From assembly GCA_029851415.1 (NCBI GenBank), contig CM056744.1, positions 68,566,172 to 68,630,171 of the forward strand: a stretch of DNA of 64,000 bases, in the 5' to 3' direction. The notes beneath the pieces were generated by a model that made no database searches, had not been told where the DNA came from, and was given only the letters and a program-made list of their open reading frames with translations. Positions 11,551 through 22,463 of the stretch are shown piece by piece; positions within the stretch are counted from its first letter, which is position 1, and each line of letters starts with the position of its first letter. This DNA is from Eretmocerus hayati (lineage: Eukaryota > Arthropoda > Insecta > Hymenoptera > Aphelinidae). Made by a program: the position numbers and the translations under genes.

Positions 11551-12043
11551 ATGGATGATATGGAGATTGATGAAAGGTACTAGAATTTGTTATGTATATT
11601 AAACGTCGATTGATATATCTTAATTGATCAGTAAAATATTCCCCAGGGAGCCATTGTACGTTGGTAAAGATGAAATGACAATGAAATGTCCAAATTGTTC
11701 CGCAGTTTTTGGGGACGTTGATTCTTTGGAAAATCACAAATCATTAAAACACAATCCTGATCCAAAAAAAAAGAATCAAATTTGCAAATGCAGAATATGT
11801 GGGATGATTATGATTGAAAAGAGGTTCACAGATCATATGTCATCACATTCCAATGAAAGAAAATTCAAATGTACTGGATGCAAAAAATCTTTTAACCGGA
11901 GTAGACATCTCACACGTCATAAATTGAGTCATCGTGGAGATGGAGATCACATTTGTGAAGATTGCGGGAAACCTTTCTTTAGAATTGATCCTGTTCATAG
12001 GCATCGTTCATTGATACACAAAAAAGGAATGAATGAGAATTGA
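11551..12043 (+). CDS. small C2H2 zinc-finger protein, two exons
   Basis: Predicted nucleic-acid-binding protein of about 140 residues. Exon 1 is 11551-11576 (starts MDDMEIDE), followed by a 70-nt intron 11577-11646 (donor GTACTAG, acceptor TTCCCCAG) and exon 2 11647-12043. The junction codon is AGG (Arg) and the frame is kept. Four C2H2 fingers follow: CPNC...HKSLKH, CRIC...HMSSH, CTGC...HKLSH and CEDC...HRSLIH. Only fingers 2 and 3 are joined by a TGEKP-like linker (SNERKFKC). An in-frame ATG at 11624 lies inside the intron. I prefer the upstream ATG because it gives an acidic N-terminus and uses a consensus intron. It could be a full small regulator or the surviving DNA-binding part of a transposon-related gene. 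Confidence 0.75.
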
Positions 12044-12092
12044 TACGATACAAATTTCAGTATAAATGGAAAAATCGAAGAAGAGGTGTTCA

Positions 12093-12206
12093 GATGGGAT
12101 CTGTCATGAGAACACTGCAAAAAAAAACAAGGGATGTATCTTTTTCTGACAATGATATCTTGAAGAATAAAATGAGTGTTGGAGACAAAATTGCGTATGA
12201 ACATTG
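12093..12206 (+). CDS. small open frame, possible N-terminal exon of the OB-fold gene
   Basis: A 37-codon frame starting MGSVMRTLQKKTRDVSFSDN and ending DKIAYEH. It lies between the zinc-finger gene and the OB-fold-like exon, on the same strand. Composition looks coding, but there is no domain and no clear splice link to the next exon. Confidence 0.25.
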
Positions 12207-12219
12207 ATGTTTTTTCAAT

Positions 12220-13532
12220 ATGATACATGAGATGGGAGAATTGAATTCAATTGGTATGATATATTATGGAGTAATCATGGCTTACGTAGAGGAAATTATC
12301 GGAGAAGAAACGTACTCAAACAGGGAAACAAACAATATGTTCAATATATTCAAATTCACCGTGAACAACAATTCTGGTGCGAAGATTCAATGTAATTTTT
12401 ATAACGAAAATATCGCAAAATTCAGTGACAAACTAAAGTTGAATGAAGTAAGTTGAGGAGTAAACGGAATATATTGTCATGAATTAAAAACTATGTCATT
12501 TATTGATGGATTATGAGTTTTTCAGAAAATTATCTTGGAGAATATTACAATACAAAAATCTAAATCGTATACCAAAGGAAATGTGGGCTTACTCGAAGTT
12601 GGCTGGAAAAGCTGTGAAAAGTCATGACTTCTAACATTCATTTTCACGGTCTAATTAAATACATCAATAATATGCATTGATAATTTTGAATACAGTTTCC
12701 AATTTTCCGAGAAAAATCATGGAAAAATAGCCACTTTTGGAGCGCTGTTACGTGCTCTAACGGAAACCAGCTGGTTGTATGTAAATGTAGGAATTGTATA
12801 CACCGCAGACCAAACGAGATTTGCCCTTCGGTGAGACCCTGCGAGCCCTTTAGCAATAAAGAATGCCTAATTGTTTCATTGCCCGAAATCCCAGATCACC
12901 AAATGTGTACATCAGTCCCAAACAGCGGAATTCTCTCTGCGAGCGCGCAATTCAGCTCAAGAAAGTTCGTCTGCTACGTTGGACTGCTTGTTACATGCTT
13001 GTTATATATTTACGCGGATGTCATCCTCAAGAGCCCGAGTTCTCGAGGATGGTTTGTGCTTTTGCAATGCTAGGACGTGAGCAATACGGCACGCGTACTC
13101 GACATTGAGTTTTGCCCCGTGGACGTGGTCGTGGTGATAACGAGAAAGTTGTGTTCCGCTGTTTGGGACTGATGTACACATTTGGTGATCTGGGATTTTG
13201 AGCATTGAAACAATTAGGCATTCTTTATTGCTAAAGGGCTCGCAGGGTCTCACCGAAGGGCAAATCTCGTTTGGTCTGCGGTGTATACAATTCCTACATT
13301 TACATACAACCAGCTGGTTTCCGTCAGAGCTCGTAACAGCGCTCCAAAAGTGGCTATTTTTCCATGATTTCTCTCGGAAAATTGGAAACTGTATTCAAAA
13401 TTATCAATGCATATTATTGATGTATTTAATTAGACCGTGAAAATGAATGTTAGAAGTCATGACTTTTCACAGCTTTTTCAGCCAACTTCGAGCAAGTGAA
13501 ATGTGGGATATGAGTGTACACTGAATCTATGA
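12220..13532 (+). pseudogene. OB-fold (RPA-like) protein gene split by a transposon
   Basis: Exon 12220-12447, a 78-nt intron 12448-12525 (GTAAGT...TTTTTCAG), then a last exon beginning at 12526. The protein reads like a single OB fold of replication protein A type: IYYGVIMAYVEE, then FTVNNNSGAKIQCNFYNE, then KLNE, and near the end a YTKGNV segment. The last exon is interrupted at 12587 by a foldback element. Across the insertion the 10-bp duplication GAAATGTGGG lets the frame resume at 13508 as GYECTLNL followed by TGA at 13530-13532. The uninterrupted protein would be about 105 residues. The family name rests on the pattern of hydrophobic strands and the SG-x-x-IQC / GNVGYE motifs, not on a search. 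The insertion probably kills it or replaces its C-terminus. Confidence 0.55.
12588..13497. mobile_element. 910-bp foldback with long TIRs and 10-bp TSD (Mutator-like MITE)
   Basis: Arms of about 345 bp (12588-12932 and 13150-13497) are near-perfect reverse complements. The ends read CTTACTCGAAGTTGG on the left and, inverted, CTTGCTCGAAGTTGG on the right. The element is flanked by GAAATGTGGG at 12578-12587 and 13498-13507, with one extra T on the right. Long TIRs with 9-11 bp target duplications are the established signature of Mutator-like elements. The 215-bp core has no transposase, so it is non-autonomous. The mirrored frames in the arms (beginning MRPCEPFSNKECLIVS) are the same DNA read twice. 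Confidence 0.85.
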
Positions 13533-13536
13533 ACTA

Positions 13537-14528
13537 CACTGAGAAAACGAAACGGTTGAGGATACCTTCGCGCTACACTAGTCTCAACCATGCGCGAAGG
13601 TGATAGATACTTTCACGACGGCGATAGTTACCGCCACCACAGACACAGCACTTTCGCGACGATAACTATTACTGTCAGGTCAGGTGAGGCTGGGGCGAGG
13701 CTGATGCAGCGAGCGAGTACGATTTTGGAGGTTACGTCGGTAGTTCGCTCTTCACATGCATTCAGCTCAAAAACCATAGCTCGGACGTGGCAACAGTATG
13801 CAAGGCACTTTTACGGTTTTCACAAACGAAGAGTTTGAGCTCTTGTGAGTTTGAATTCGAGGAAAATTGAGTAGATTCGAGCAAGTTGGAATTTTCGCCT
13901 CACGCGTCGCGGCCACCGCTCAAACCGCCACCACTGTTTCTGTCTCGACTCGCTCCGATATTTTTCTTGCTTCGGGCTCTGTGAATTCTTCGATAATGGT
14001 CTGATTGACATGTATGATAACTTAAAACCTTCACAACTAAAATTCCAATCACTTTCTCGCTTACTCTTAGGGAGTTCGAGCGACAGATTCTCTGAAAAAT
14101 GGAGGAAAAACCCCACCACGCGCCTATTTCGGCCATGTTATTTCTGACCTTTATTTTCGAGAAAACCATCGCTCAAAACTTGTAAGTGTGAGTGAAGAAG
14201 TTGTTGAGATCTCAATTGTGAAGATTTTGAGCTGTCTTGCATGTCAATCAGACAAGTATTGAAGGATTCACAGAGCCCGGAGCGAGAAAAATATCGGAGC
14301 GAGTCGAGCCATGGTAATATCATTCCTGCGTACGAGACAGAAAACGAAACGGTTGAGAATACTTTCGCACAGTAACTATCAGCGGCGTACAGTATCTATT
14401 ACTTGCGCACAGTAACTATTACCTTCGCGTGAAGTTGGGCCAAATCCTGCTTTTGTACGGTAATAGGTACCGTGCGCAAGTAATAGATACTGTACGCTGG
14501 TACAGTCAACAGTTTCGTTTTTTCAGTG
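13537..14528. mobile_element. 992-bp TA-flanked MITE with nested foldbacks
   Basis: The ends are CACTGAGAAAACGAAAC and, inverted on the right, CACTGAAAAAACGAAAC, flanked by TA on both sides (13535-13536, 14529-14530). TA duplication suggests a Tc1/mariner-type or similar transposase in trans. Inside lie a second copy of the end (14336) and an inner inverted repeat (about 13945-14045 against 14210-14312, sharing CTCGACTCGCTCCGATATTT). No transposase frame exists. It inserted 4 bp after the stop codon of the OB-fold gene. Confidence 0.75.
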
Positions 14529-14530
14529 TA

Positions 14531-15129
14531 TAGCTCTCGGTCTGAGCTGTATCGCAAAAGGTCCATGGCAAATTGGCTTGCCCGAATTATACGTAGAAGA
14601 GAGTCATAACACTCATTGTCACACATTTTGTTAGGTGCCAACGCAAGCGTACAGCTCGTTCGTAGATTGTACGCTTGGATAAATGATAAAGGATTACTGT
14701 TTCGTTCCCCTGAGATGAGAATGTGCTCATTCCTATTGATATTCAGGCAATTCGTCATGAATGACGACGCGATATTTTGTTTCCATAGTAGAAGGCTTCT
14801 CCGCATCCTTTAAGATTCATTCCTGGAAAGAAACATGAAGATCACTATCGTGCTAGTGATGGCCCGCACTCATTCCCCACACCTTCTGCCTTACGAATAT
14901 TCACTTTTAATATTCGCGTGGAAAGAGGGACAGACAGGAAGTGGTAGGAGCTGGTCTAGAGAGCGAACCACAGACAAACTTCTGGTAGAGTCTGCCCTCT
15001 AGATACCCCCTCCGCGCCCTGGCCAGCAAGGCCCGTCGCTTGCTTCACATAACGAGGCCGCAGGAGCCGGTTGAAACAGCGCCATCCTCTAGCACATCAC
15101 CGCACCGTTCGTTGAATTCATAAGTCCTC
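14531..15129. other. no gene recognised
   Basis: A 135-codon frame at 14399-14806 (minus) overlaps the MITE and has no domain. Nothing else is supported. Confidence 0.4.
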
Positions 15130-15515
15130 GCACCACGGTCGTATACACAGGTCCTTCAACTCCCGTGTTGGGGAAAGCTCCACTAGTGAAGCCGTAAAGT
15201 TTCGTTTCGTTGTCACCACGCGTCTCTACTTGTTCTTTGAGTCCGAGCCGGGCGCGTGCGTGCGGGAGAGGAAATCGTCTGCTACTGTCTGTGCAGCTTT
15301 GACCGACAACTCGGCCGACGTTGATACGGTTTTCACGTAACCTTGCTCTCACGCAATATTATGACGAGCCCCGGTTGAATTGATAGTAGCATCATCTGCT
15401 GATCAATGCGGGGGTTCGTATGCTAATCTTTGAGCATCGCCAAACTCACGCTAATCATAAGCTCCGAAGGGAGCCAACAAGCTAAGAAGCAGTTTTGTGA
15501 TAAATTCAAGTGTAT

Positions 15516-15595
15516 GCGTGCGTGGCCGAAGAGTCAACGTACTCGAGACACTTTTGCACGCTATGATCCCAGGGTTCAAATCCCAGGCGGGTCAA
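15516..15595 (+). repeat. tRNA-like module in left arm
   Basis: GTGGCCGAAGAGTC (A box, Ser/Leu-tRNA-like) is followed about 45 nt later by GGGTTCAAATCCC (B box), ending GCGGGTC. The A-to-B spacing fits a class II tRNA with a long variable arm. The lack of a good acceptor stem argues for a tRNA-derived promoter rather than a working tRNA. Confidence 0.6.
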
Positions 15596-16447
15596 TTTTA
15601 TTTCTCTTTCTTCCCATGCAGCTATCACTATTGAGAAACCGTCAGTGATCGGTACTTTTATCTTTGTTTTTCTTAAAAATCCAAAATCTTCCATAAAATT
15701 TCGAAGTTATTTGAAATCAGTATTCTGCAAAAGCAATGTCCGATTCTGAATAAAATATCGCCTATGAGCTGGAAAATAAGTTTTTTGCAAAGAAGTAATT
15801 TTTCCGAAATAATGTTGACATTTTCCGAACTTGAAAGTATTTTCTCCGTGAAATTCAGATTTTTCGCACGTCGGAGGATGTTTCAGGAACATTCCCTATC
15901 AGGCGTCACACTGGCGAAGAACAGGTCAAAAAATCCAGAACCCGGATTTATCAAGGAATTCAAAAATTCAATAGCCTGCCAAAATTCATCCTTCCACAAG
16001 GATGAATCTTGCGATCTGAAGAACGTGTTTTCCATCTTCTTTTATTTCATACGACATACACAAGAAAATTACATGAAATACTAGCCATCGATAGAATAAC
16101 AAGGTAGTAATGAAAAAAATGATTCAGGAGGATTATTAGAAAGTCAACCGGACTGTTAGACGTAAACATTATAATGTCCCATTGATTAGAAAACAATTAT
16201 ATTCCTAGTTGGAGAACAATTGACGTTTTAAACAAATTTCTGCGATTGCATAAACTATATCTGATCTGTCAAAAATGTTAGCTCAAGCTTACAGAAGATG
16301 AACTATTAACAAAGATAAAATAATCGCAAAGGACTTCAAAATTTTTATCAAAGATTTTGGATTTTTAAGGAAAACAAAAATGAATATACCGATCACTGAC
16401 GGTTTCTCAATATTAATAGCTGCATTGAAGGAAAAGAAGAAAGAATT

Positions 16448-16527
16448 GACCCGCCCGGGATATGAGCCCTGGGATCATAGCGTGCAAAAGTGTCTCAAGT
16501 ACGCTAACCCCTCGGCCACGCACACTT
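16448..16527 (-). repeat. tRNA-like module in right arm
   Basis: Inverted copy of the module at 15516-15595. Its B box has mutated to GGGCTCATATCCC, so it is the more decayed of the pair. Confidence 0.55.
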
Positions 16528-16910
16528 TCATTCTGAATCGTCGCAAAACTGCTTCTTAGCTTGTTGGCCCCATTCGGGGCTTATGATTAGCGTGAGTTGG
16601 GCGATACTCAAAGATTAGCATACGAACCCCCGCATTGATCAGCAGATGATTCTACTATCAATTCAGCCGGGGCTCGTTATAATATCGCGTGAGAGCAAGG
16701 TTACGTGGAAACCGTATCAACGTCGGCCAAGCTGTCGGTCGAAGCTGCACAGATAGCAGCAGACGATTTACTCTCCCGCGCGCACGCGCCCGGCTCACAC
16801 TCGAAGGATAAGTAGAGACGCATGGTGGCGAAAAAATGAAGCTTTCTTCGCCTCAATAGCGGACCCTCCTCCACCATGAGAGTTGTAGGACCTGTGTATA
16901 CGACTGTGCC

Positions 16911-17610
16911 TCGCAAGCATGACCGCCCTCGATCGCGATCTATCGCAAGCTATTCATGGTTAGTTCGTCCTGTAGGAATAGGCTGATGGCTTATCCACTA
17001 CTAATGAAATGACTCTACACGCTTTGAGCAGAAGGCTCTTATGCGTTTCGTCCCCCACCTGCAACCAGGTTCATCGTAACCGGACTCATCAGCAGGGCTG
17101 GAGTTGCAGGTGGTGTCCTGGACGCTTGGCGATGAAGCACTCATGCGCTCTTATATACTAATCGAGGTCTTGAGCCGTAGATTGCGGGAAAGGAGCTGGA
17201 TCTGTCATCCATCTATTGCGCATGTGAGGTACACTCCCGAGGAAGGTGAACTGCACAGCCGTATTATGTACCCCACAGCCACTCCCCCCGCTTCAGAGCC
17301 ATAGCGTTCAAGGGATGATTTTGATTGATATTCAAATTGCACTTATCACAGAATATACATGACACCGCATCATAGCTGCGAATGCCGAGAGCGAATTCAT
17401 CGTGACATCGCATTTCGCGACTCGCGCCGCAGCAGAACCGAAGTCGCAATGCCTCTAGGTTACTACTGCGTGTCGCGGTACAACGGCGCTTAGCAAGTGA
17501 TCAAATGTAAATGAGGAAAGGCTTTTACTGAGCGTACTCGTAATGAGTATATGCTTCAGACTGATCTAACTCCATGAAAGTTGCGTTTCAATCACGTCGC
17601 GGGTTACCAA
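16911..17610. other. possible internal leader of an older LTR element
   Basis: No gene. The right end of this stretch, read on the minus strand, gives TGGTAACCCGCGACGTGATT one base after the LTR edge at 17611. This is the position and form (starting TGG) expected of a tRNA primer-binding site (about 17590-17609). I cannot name the tRNA. The partner LTR and gag of that element are not in the window. Confidence 0.5.
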
Positions 17611-17808
17611 TGTGGGGAATAACCTCCCCAGGGGTTGATTGCACTGGGGCAACCGCGTGTTCTAGGAGAACTGAGTGACGAGGCCACAAGTCAAGTTTAA
17701 CTAATAATATTCACTCATTTATTGACTCAAATACAGAAGTTACTTATGCTCACTTGTAGAGCTGTGTATCGCTTGGAAGGCGCGAAGCGAAGGGGAGAGC
17801 TTCTCCAG

Positions 17809-19175
17809 TGTTATGTACCCGCCTCTAAAATATGCAGAGCACAAGCGCCTCTAGTGAGGAGAGCGCGTGGTGAATGAATTTTATTTGAATTCAAACTCTA
17901 CTGGCTGGCGAAAGTAGAACTCGAGCGGCTGGGTTCGTTTGCAGAAAATAAGCGTAGAGACGCTTGGAGTGTGGAAGTGACTCGTGAAATGAGAAGATGT
18001 CAGTTCTCGTGTGAATCCAGTATATTCTGTACTTTTGATACAATTTAGAGATGGTCAAGATGTGAACAGTACAGAATTCAGTGGTCGAATGCTGCTCCTC
18101 GTGTATCTACAAGCCTTTAGATATTATCTTGAGGAGTGGGGCGTCCATGGTCAATCCAGTGTATACGTGGGTAAGTGGTATAGAGTACCACTAAGTGCTT
18201 CCTGTTTTGTTATTTGTTTGTTCCTTGTCGTTGCAGTCAATAATAGGTTCCGAAGGCCAACGTCAGTGGAATTGAGAAAACAATACTCCAAGTGATTTTC
18301 AAGACTAATCTTAATGGGAGAGATTCGAGGAAAATAATAAGCTAAGTGGTTCTGAAGGCCAGTCCAAAATGGGAAAGATTCGAGAAAAACAAATGGAAAG
18401 ATTCGAGAAAATAATATGCTAAGTGGTTCTGAAGGCCAGCCCAAAATGGAAAAGATTCGAAAAAAATAAATGGGAAGATTCGAGAAAATAATATGCTAAG
18501 TGGTTCTGAAGGCCAGCGCGCCAATAGATTTGGAAGGTCAACGCGCGGGTTGGAGGCCAGTGCGCTAATGGATTTGGGAAGCCAACGCGCTAATGGATTC
18601 TAGAGGCCACGAGTTCTTCTTGTTGTTGTCTTGGTCACTGCTAGTTGTTATTTGCAGCGTTAATGGAATTGGAAGGCCAACGTGCTAATGGACTCTGGAG
18701 GCCACGAGTTCTTCCTGTTGTTGCCTTGGTTACTGCTACTTGTTATTTGCAGAGATAATTGATTCCGAAGGTCTCTCAAGAGCCTTATCCAAAATTAGCT
18801 CGCTTGAACCCTCGAATGCTTCTGCGAGAAAAGCGTTGGTAATTGGGTTATACCATACCTAGAAAATATAATCATGTATGTATTGCACTTTTGGAATTGT
18901 GCTGCACCCCAACTCCAGCGTCAACTCCCCCCCATACATACATGTGGGTATTAAACATATGCATCCGCATAAGTGCCGTGCATGCGCCTGAATGCACCCA
19001 CCCGCACACCGGTACTTGCCCGACTCAAGTACAGGCCCTTAAACACATCCCGTGAAACGCCGTGAAACCGGAGGATAGTTGTAAGCGCGTAACGAACCTT
19101 ACGCATACCATGTACCGCGAGAGACTCATCGTTTGAGCGCCACGTACACATACATACATGCACATGCACCAGGCA

Positions 19176-19236
<61 letters not shown>

Positions 19237-19311
19237 GCCTCTGTACCTGCAGATTCTTGTAGCTACTGATAGACACGCGCAGAACGGTTCTTTATCATGC
19301 AGTACATAACA
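17809..19311 (-). repeat. 3' LTR of the giant Gypsy element
   Basis: 1,503 bp, TG...CA ends. It contains a ~55-bp tandem unit (AGATTCGAGAAAATAATATG...GGTTCTGAAGGCCAG) at about 18305-18520, a GCGC..TTGGAAGGCCAACG-type repeat at 18510-18690, and an (AT)n microsatellite at 19180-19234. By eye it differs from the other LTR at roughly 2% of positions plus indels, including one more ~55-bp unit and a ~35-bp segment present only in the right LTR. Plus-strand frames inside it (18011-18295) are incidental. Confidence 0.9.
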
Positions 19312-19335
19312 CCTCCGCCCTTATACGAAAATGTG
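19301..19335 (-). other. candidate polypurine tract next to the 3' LTR
   Basis: Read on the minus strand, TAAGGGCGGAGG sits directly before the LTR start TGTTATGTAC (LTR edge at 19311/19312). That is where plus-strand priming would occur. Purine content is good but interrupted by one C. Confidence 0.5.
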
Positions 19336-20915
19336 GCCGGACAGGTCACATTTTAGATGCATGCTCAACAAGAGGAGAAATTCCTAGCAGGAAATAAATG
19401 AGTAGGTGAACAATGTACGTGATTCATTTTGTTCTAAAATAGGGTCAATCTACAAGATTTCGAAAGAAAATAGGTTGAAATATTTATGCAAGAAGACGTT
19501 CATTTCACCTGTTAAAAAATTTTTCTTTCAATTCCTCCTGAAAACCCTCCCCCGCAAGATCTCACCATCTTTACCATATGATCAGCAACAATTTTTTGTA
19601 ATATCACATTCATCGACAAAAATCCCTAGTAGTACATGGAATACACGCGCATATTTGGCACTGATGACGTCCCTTTTCCTTCCTTCTCAGCTCCTTTGAG
19701 GAGTTATTCTGTAAGACATTTTATTTCCCGCTTCCGAATTTCAATGTAGTAAGGACCGAGCCGAGCAAAGAAGGACCTTCATCTCAGATAAAGACATTCT
19801 AAGGACTAGAAGGACTGGGAGGCCCGGTAGACACCCTGATAATTTACGTTAGCCTGCGGAATTTCATGATGTAAACACGAGTTATCTCAAAAGAGTATGG
19901 GTTTTGAAAGCTCTGTTTTGCGTATTTAGGTTCGGCCACCTTGCAATAATTTGCAATAATAAATTTCAACAATTGTATGGCTCGAATTATGTTAGCTAGT
20001 GAATTCCAGATGTGAACACGAGTTAGTGGAAAATTCCTTTATTTGTATTTCAAACACGCAAGGTACATCACAATATTCACTACATATGAGGATGATATAT
20101 CATCCAATTGGTTATATCAGTAATTTTACAATTTGTTGCATTCTTGATTACCCGCTCGTAATATGAGATATCAAATGAGCATATTTGGCTCAACAGTTTT
20201 TTTTTGCTTTAAGCTTCAAATCTGTCTCCGTATTGTGATATAATTATAATTTGAGAGTGCCAGAGTTCCTTGGAACCTTTGGATATAGTTTTTATGGATC
20301 ATATCAGCCAAATATTCAAATAGATCTCAATCTGATTAACTATGAAGAATCAAAAATGTGGCATAGGCTCCTATTGACGTGTAGTTAAATTCTTGAATTT
20401 CCGAGGAAGTCAGCAAGAATTTGGAAGAGACGCTACCTTCGGGTCATCATGAAGTACTTATTAGATTCGTGGCGTGTGCTCAGGCACAGGAAGTGATATG
20501 GATTAAAGAAATATTCAACGAATGGAATGGCAAATACGCGAATTCAGCAGCAAAAAAAAAGAAGAGTCCTTTTGATGTCCAAGTGCATAACAGTTCTTCA
20601 AGAGTCTTGCAATATATCCTAAGGTGAATTCCATAGCAAATGTGATGACTTTATAACACTATTTACGTGAAATTTAACTTCTCTAAGTTAACTTGTGGAT
20701 TGAACTGATGCGAAATGTGGATATAAGATTGTGGAAGAACAAATTATATTAAAGCAAAAAAAGAGCAAATTGTATAAAGTACGAAAGTATAAAAGTATGA
20801 AGTTCTGTATGAACAATCTCACGATTTGTGCGAAATGAGAATATAAAATTGTAGAAAGCACAAACAAAAGTATAAAAGTGTAACTTCAGCATCCAATATG
20901 AACGATCTCACCGAT
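19336..20915. other. Gypsy 3' region, no gene recognised
   Basis: AT-rich DNA between the 3' LTR and the unidentified gene. Frames of 70-100 codons at 19406 and 20421 have no domain. Confidence 0.4.
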
Positions 20916-22463
20916 TTATTTTTGATGATTTCTTGCTGCTGCAAACACCTGTAATACCTCGGGCGGCACATGACTGCACAGACAGTCAACCCGAACTGGA
21001 AATACCTCGATTATCTTCCCTAGATTCACGTACTTCCACATTCTTTTGCAGGCTATGAAGGCGTTGACTGCATCGTCGAAATTGAACGTGAATAGGGCGT
21101 TCCGTCCGCAATCGATGCATATCATAGGTGCGAATTCGTCGAGCACGCCGACTTGATGAACATCGTGGATCATCCAACCTCCCTACTGGTTGTACTTCTC
21201 CTTATTTTCAATTCTGCATGCCAGACATCTCCAGCCCATTCGGTCCGGTTGAATAATAACAATGCCTCTTTTCCTCATGACTACGCGGTTGCGTTTGTCA
21301 TGTAGCGGGCCTAGTTGGAAACGTCGTCCCGAAATCATTGCCAAGAGGAGGTCTAACTCTAGTTGATCCTGCGGGGCATATAGTGGTTCGTTTGGAATCA
21401 ATCCAACCGTGATCCCTACTGCAGGTGAACCCATACAGGGTTGCATCGGGTCTTTTGCTACAAATGGAGGCGGCGCATTTGTAACTGGGAGTAAATTTAT
21501 CATAGATGGCATTGTGTGATTCATGCCATCCAATTTTTGTACCCTGCCACTCGTGTAGACCGGTCTCACTGCTGATCTGCCAGGATTATTTGTCGCAATC
21601 ATGGCAGTCTCTGCTGCCCATCCAGGCGCGATTGCTCCGGAGGCTATTTAGGATCCTCTGGTCAAGTCCAACGGCTGCATTTGTATCTCGGCAGGAGTGA
21701 GAAGATTTCCATGAATGTTTCCTTGAATGCTACTAAATTCATTTCCAAGTTGATCTTGATTCGCAATCTTGTTGAGGGCTATCAAGGTTTTGACCGCATA
21801 CCCGCGGCTAACTAATTCGTCGGCGGCTAGTCGCTCTCTCCTTACATCATCTTCGGTAAAAGAAGCTGGAGCGGCCCTCACGTTCTTCAAGGCCTGCTGC
21901 ACGATCTCTGAGCCCAGGTTTCCTCTTAATCGGCCCAAGTCGAAGTCGTTATTATCTCCATCTACGGTGGTCGGAATCATCACTGCTCTCGTGGCGGCTG
22001 GTTTCATTATTGTATCAGCAGCTGGTTCTATTATTGTTTCAGCCATGGCCGGTCTTATCATTGTAGCGGTTGCAGTAGCAGCGGCCGGTCCCGTCATCGT
22101 CTCGGCCGCAGCTGGTCTTTTCATCATCTCAACGGCGGCTGGTTCCATCGCGATGGCCGGTCTTATCATTGTAGCGGCTGCAGCAGCAGCGGCCGGCCCC
22201 GTCGTCGTCTCGGCCGCGGTTGGTCTTTTCATCATCTCAACAGCGGCTGGTTTCATCGCGTCGGCAGCAGGTTTCGCTCGAGTTATGTATGGTCTCCCAT
22301 ACACTCTACTGCTGCGAGTTAGCAACTCCAATTGCTTTATAGCGCTTCGTGCTACGTTGTCGATTTCCTTCTTAGCATCGTTGCACGGATCGACACTCAC
22401 AACGTCGATCTCGTTGTCCTCTTCTACTCTTTTCGTTATTTTGCGTGGTTGTTTGGGCGGCAT
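20916..22463 (-). pseudogene. unidentified gene inside the Gypsy element, two in-frame stops
   Basis: One reading frame of about 515 codons starts at ATG 22463 (MPPKQPRKITKR) and ends at 20916. It is broken only by TAA at 21648-21650 and TAG at 21183-21185. The N-terminus is basic then acidic. Residues about 75-165 are Ala/Met-rich repeats (units with PAAVEMMKRPAAAET), followed by a charged helical region, a Pro-rich stretch and a C-terminal part. CLAC lies 11 codons before the TAG and CIDC about 25 codons after it. Together they would make a zinc-ribbon-like pair. It is in the sense of the retrotransposon, in the env position. I do not recognise the protein. Options are a captured host or viral gene, an accessory ORF, or an independent insertion. 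The TAG context (CAG-TAG-GGA) leaves readthrough possible, but decay is simpler. Confidence 0.5.

Larger units (their letters stand above)
15130..16910. mobile_element. 1.8-kb long inverted-repeat element, ~590-bp arms
   Basis: The arm 15130-15720 is repeated in inverse orientation at 16320-16910. Matching landmarks are GTCGTATACACAGG at the outer ends, then GAGCCGGGCGCGTGCG, GATCAATGCGGGGGTTCGTATGCTAATC, a tRNA-like module and AAAATCCAAAATCTT at the inner ends. Arms differ by several percent plus indels. The 600-bp spacer is related to the arms of the 25.3-27.9 kb foldback (ATTTTCTCCGTGAAATTCAG; GTGTTTTCCATCTTCTTTTAT). There is no transposase and no target duplication that I could define. 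Confidence 0.85.

Noticed and set aside
18011..18295. Frames of 94-115 codons in the 1.5-kb LTRs (also at 38248-38532)
   Set aside because: Present in both LTRs on the strand opposite to the element's sense, and including tandem repeats. No domain.
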